From NCBI RefSeq assembly GCF_002215035.1, contig NZ_NKFP01000004.1, positions 807,726 to 871,725 of the forward strand: 64,000 bases of DNA, written 5' to 3'. Under the pieces are notes generated by a model, which saw only the letters and a program-made list of their open reading frames with translations, was not told the DNA's origin and searched no databases. The position numbers and the translations under genes are program-made. The DNA comes from Leptolyngbya ohadii IS1. Its GTDB lineage: Bacteria > Cyanobacteriota > Cyanobacteriia > Elainellales > Elainellaceae. Positions 63,211 through 64,000 of the stretch are shown here, piece after piece. Each line of letters opens with the position of its first letter. The stretch's first letter is position 1.

Positions 63211-63888
63211 TCATGATTCTGCCCAGGAATCGATCGCAAAATCGTCGTAATAGCTGTCGTAATAAATAATTGCTAGAAATCGAATTGGCAGGGTAATCAG
63301 CTTTTCGGGACCGTGGGGAATGTCGCCTCTAAAGGTGAGGGAATCGCCGGGTTTTAACAGGTAGGTCTGTCGTCCGTGGCGGTATTCCAGTTTGCCTTCC
63401 AGCAGATGAATAAACTCGATGCCGGGATGCTCGAAGGTCGGGAACACCTCGGAAGCGTCGTCCATTGTGATCAGAAACGGTTCAAATCGCTTTGTCGGAC
63501 CCTGATCGTAGGCGAGTAACTGGTAGGTATGTCCCCGCTTCGTGCCGCGCCGCACGACCTCCATGCCTTCCCCATTTTTCACTAACTGCGCTCCGCCTTC
63601 GGGAATGTCGTATTTGCGGAACAGGGTAGACAGGGAAACGCCTAGAGCATTTGCCAGCTTTTCCAGGGTTTCCAGGCTGGTCGAAGTTTGGGCATTCTCG
63701 ATTTTGGACAGCATTCCGCGGGAAATTCCGGCGCGATCGGCAACTTCGGCGATCGTCAGTCCATGCTGCTGGCGCAGTTCCCGAATCGTATTGCCCAGGT
63801 AATGTTCGAGTCCATGTTGCTCTGCTGCCTGGAGGGGAGGATTTGAGGAACCGTTGGAGGAAGCTGGTGAGGAATCGATCTCTGCCAT
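63211..63888 (-). CDS. XRE-family regulator with C-terminal cupin
   Basis: 226 residues. Helix-turn-helix (about 35-90: LTIAEVADRAGISRGMLSKI then ENAQTSTSLETLEKLANALG) and a cupin domain (about 145-210: FEHPGIEFIHLLEGKLEYRH, then LKPGDSLTFRGDIPHGPE). These proteins sense a small ligand in the cupin and regulate nearby or distant metabolic genes. ATG 63888 has an AGGAG ribosome binding site; an upstream ATG at 63936 would add 16 residues. Confidence 0.9.
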   Translation of the reverse strand: MAEIDSSPASSNGSSNPPLQAAEQHGLEHYLGNTIRELRQQHGLTIAEVADRAGISRGMLSKIENAQTSTSLETLEKLANALGVSLSTLFRKYDIPEGGAQLVKNGEGMEVVRRGTKRGHTYQLLAYDQGPTKRFEPFLITMDDASEVFPTFEHPGIEFIHLLEGKLEYRHGRQTYLLKPGDSLTFRGDIPHGPEKLITLPIRFLAIIYYDSYYDDFAIDSWAES

Positions 63889-64000
63889 GCGGCAAATCTC
63901 CTGCTTTAGGCTGCTATGCATAATAGCAGGAAACAATGTTGACAGTCAGGAAACAATACTGCATGATATTCAACGAAGTTTCCTACTGGGAATTTTGTCC

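Noticed and set aside
1-64000. CRISPR array or insertion sequence
   Set aside because: No regularly spaced identical repeats of 25-40 bases and no transposase gene found on either strand.

Overview
The window is cyanobacterial chromosome. The evidence is the very frequent octamer GCGATCGC (HIP1) and bare CGATCG in and between genes, G-rich tandem heptamers between genes, and genes that occur essentially only in cyanobacteria: psb34, DUF751/ycf33, DUF3086, DUF3119, an nblB-like HEAT protein and a complete cmpABCD bicarbonate transporter. Base composition and gene content fit a filamentous or Leptolyngbya-like lineage, but this cannot be settled from the window. dnaE is one uninterrupted gene without the split intein found in many cyanobacteria.

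Layout. 1-5177: end of a DUF4330 gene, an O-methyltransferase, a repeat-rich gap and intact dnaE. 5222-7092: a visibly AT-rich minus-strand island with two small proteins, the tail of an Mrr-type restriction enzyme and an M48-like HExxH protein. 7318-12262: M3 oligopeptidase, psb34 and a TPR protein. 12450-15296: a minus-strand operon behind a cobalamin riboswitch (cbtB, an unrecognised membrane protein with Ig-like segments, and a CobW GTPase). 15529-18791: response regulator, coiled-coil protein, a DivIVA-like gene overlapping coaD, and an alpha/beta hydrolase without its usual nucleophile. 19307-26178: small conserved protein, cyclophilin, argJ, a solitary Dam-type methyltransferase, DUF751, rbfA and a GH3 hydrolase. 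26263-28885: mlaE, DUF3119 and DUF3086, all on the minus strand. 29171-36881: membrane and envelope genes (LpxB-like protein, pentapeptide-repeat membrane protein, CapA-like protein, divergent CDF protein).

37989-43556 is the cmpABCD operon for high-affinity bicarbonate uptake. It is preceded by a 1.1-kb gene-free leader with four palindromes and followed by an intrinsic terminator and a LysR regulator. 45311-52993 holds ilvE, a REC-GAF-SpoIIE phosphatase paired with an RsbW-like kinase, a sulfotransferase-like gene, nblB, a CBS protein and an M42 peptidase. 53254-63888 holds tex, a Uma2 gene, a UPF0175/DUF3368 toxin-antitoxin pair, htpX, a metallophosphoesterase, a geranylgeranyl-reductase-family gene, a deleted GST pseudogene, a P-loop kinase and an XRE-cupin regulator.

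Most genes are single housekeeping or envelope units. The clear functional groupings are the B12-controlled operon, the cmp operon, the mlaE cluster and the RsbU/RsbW pair. No rRNA, complete tRNA, CRISPR array, intact insertion sequence or prophage was seen. Small dispersed repeats and MITE-like palindromes are common, and one lies inside the cmp operon.
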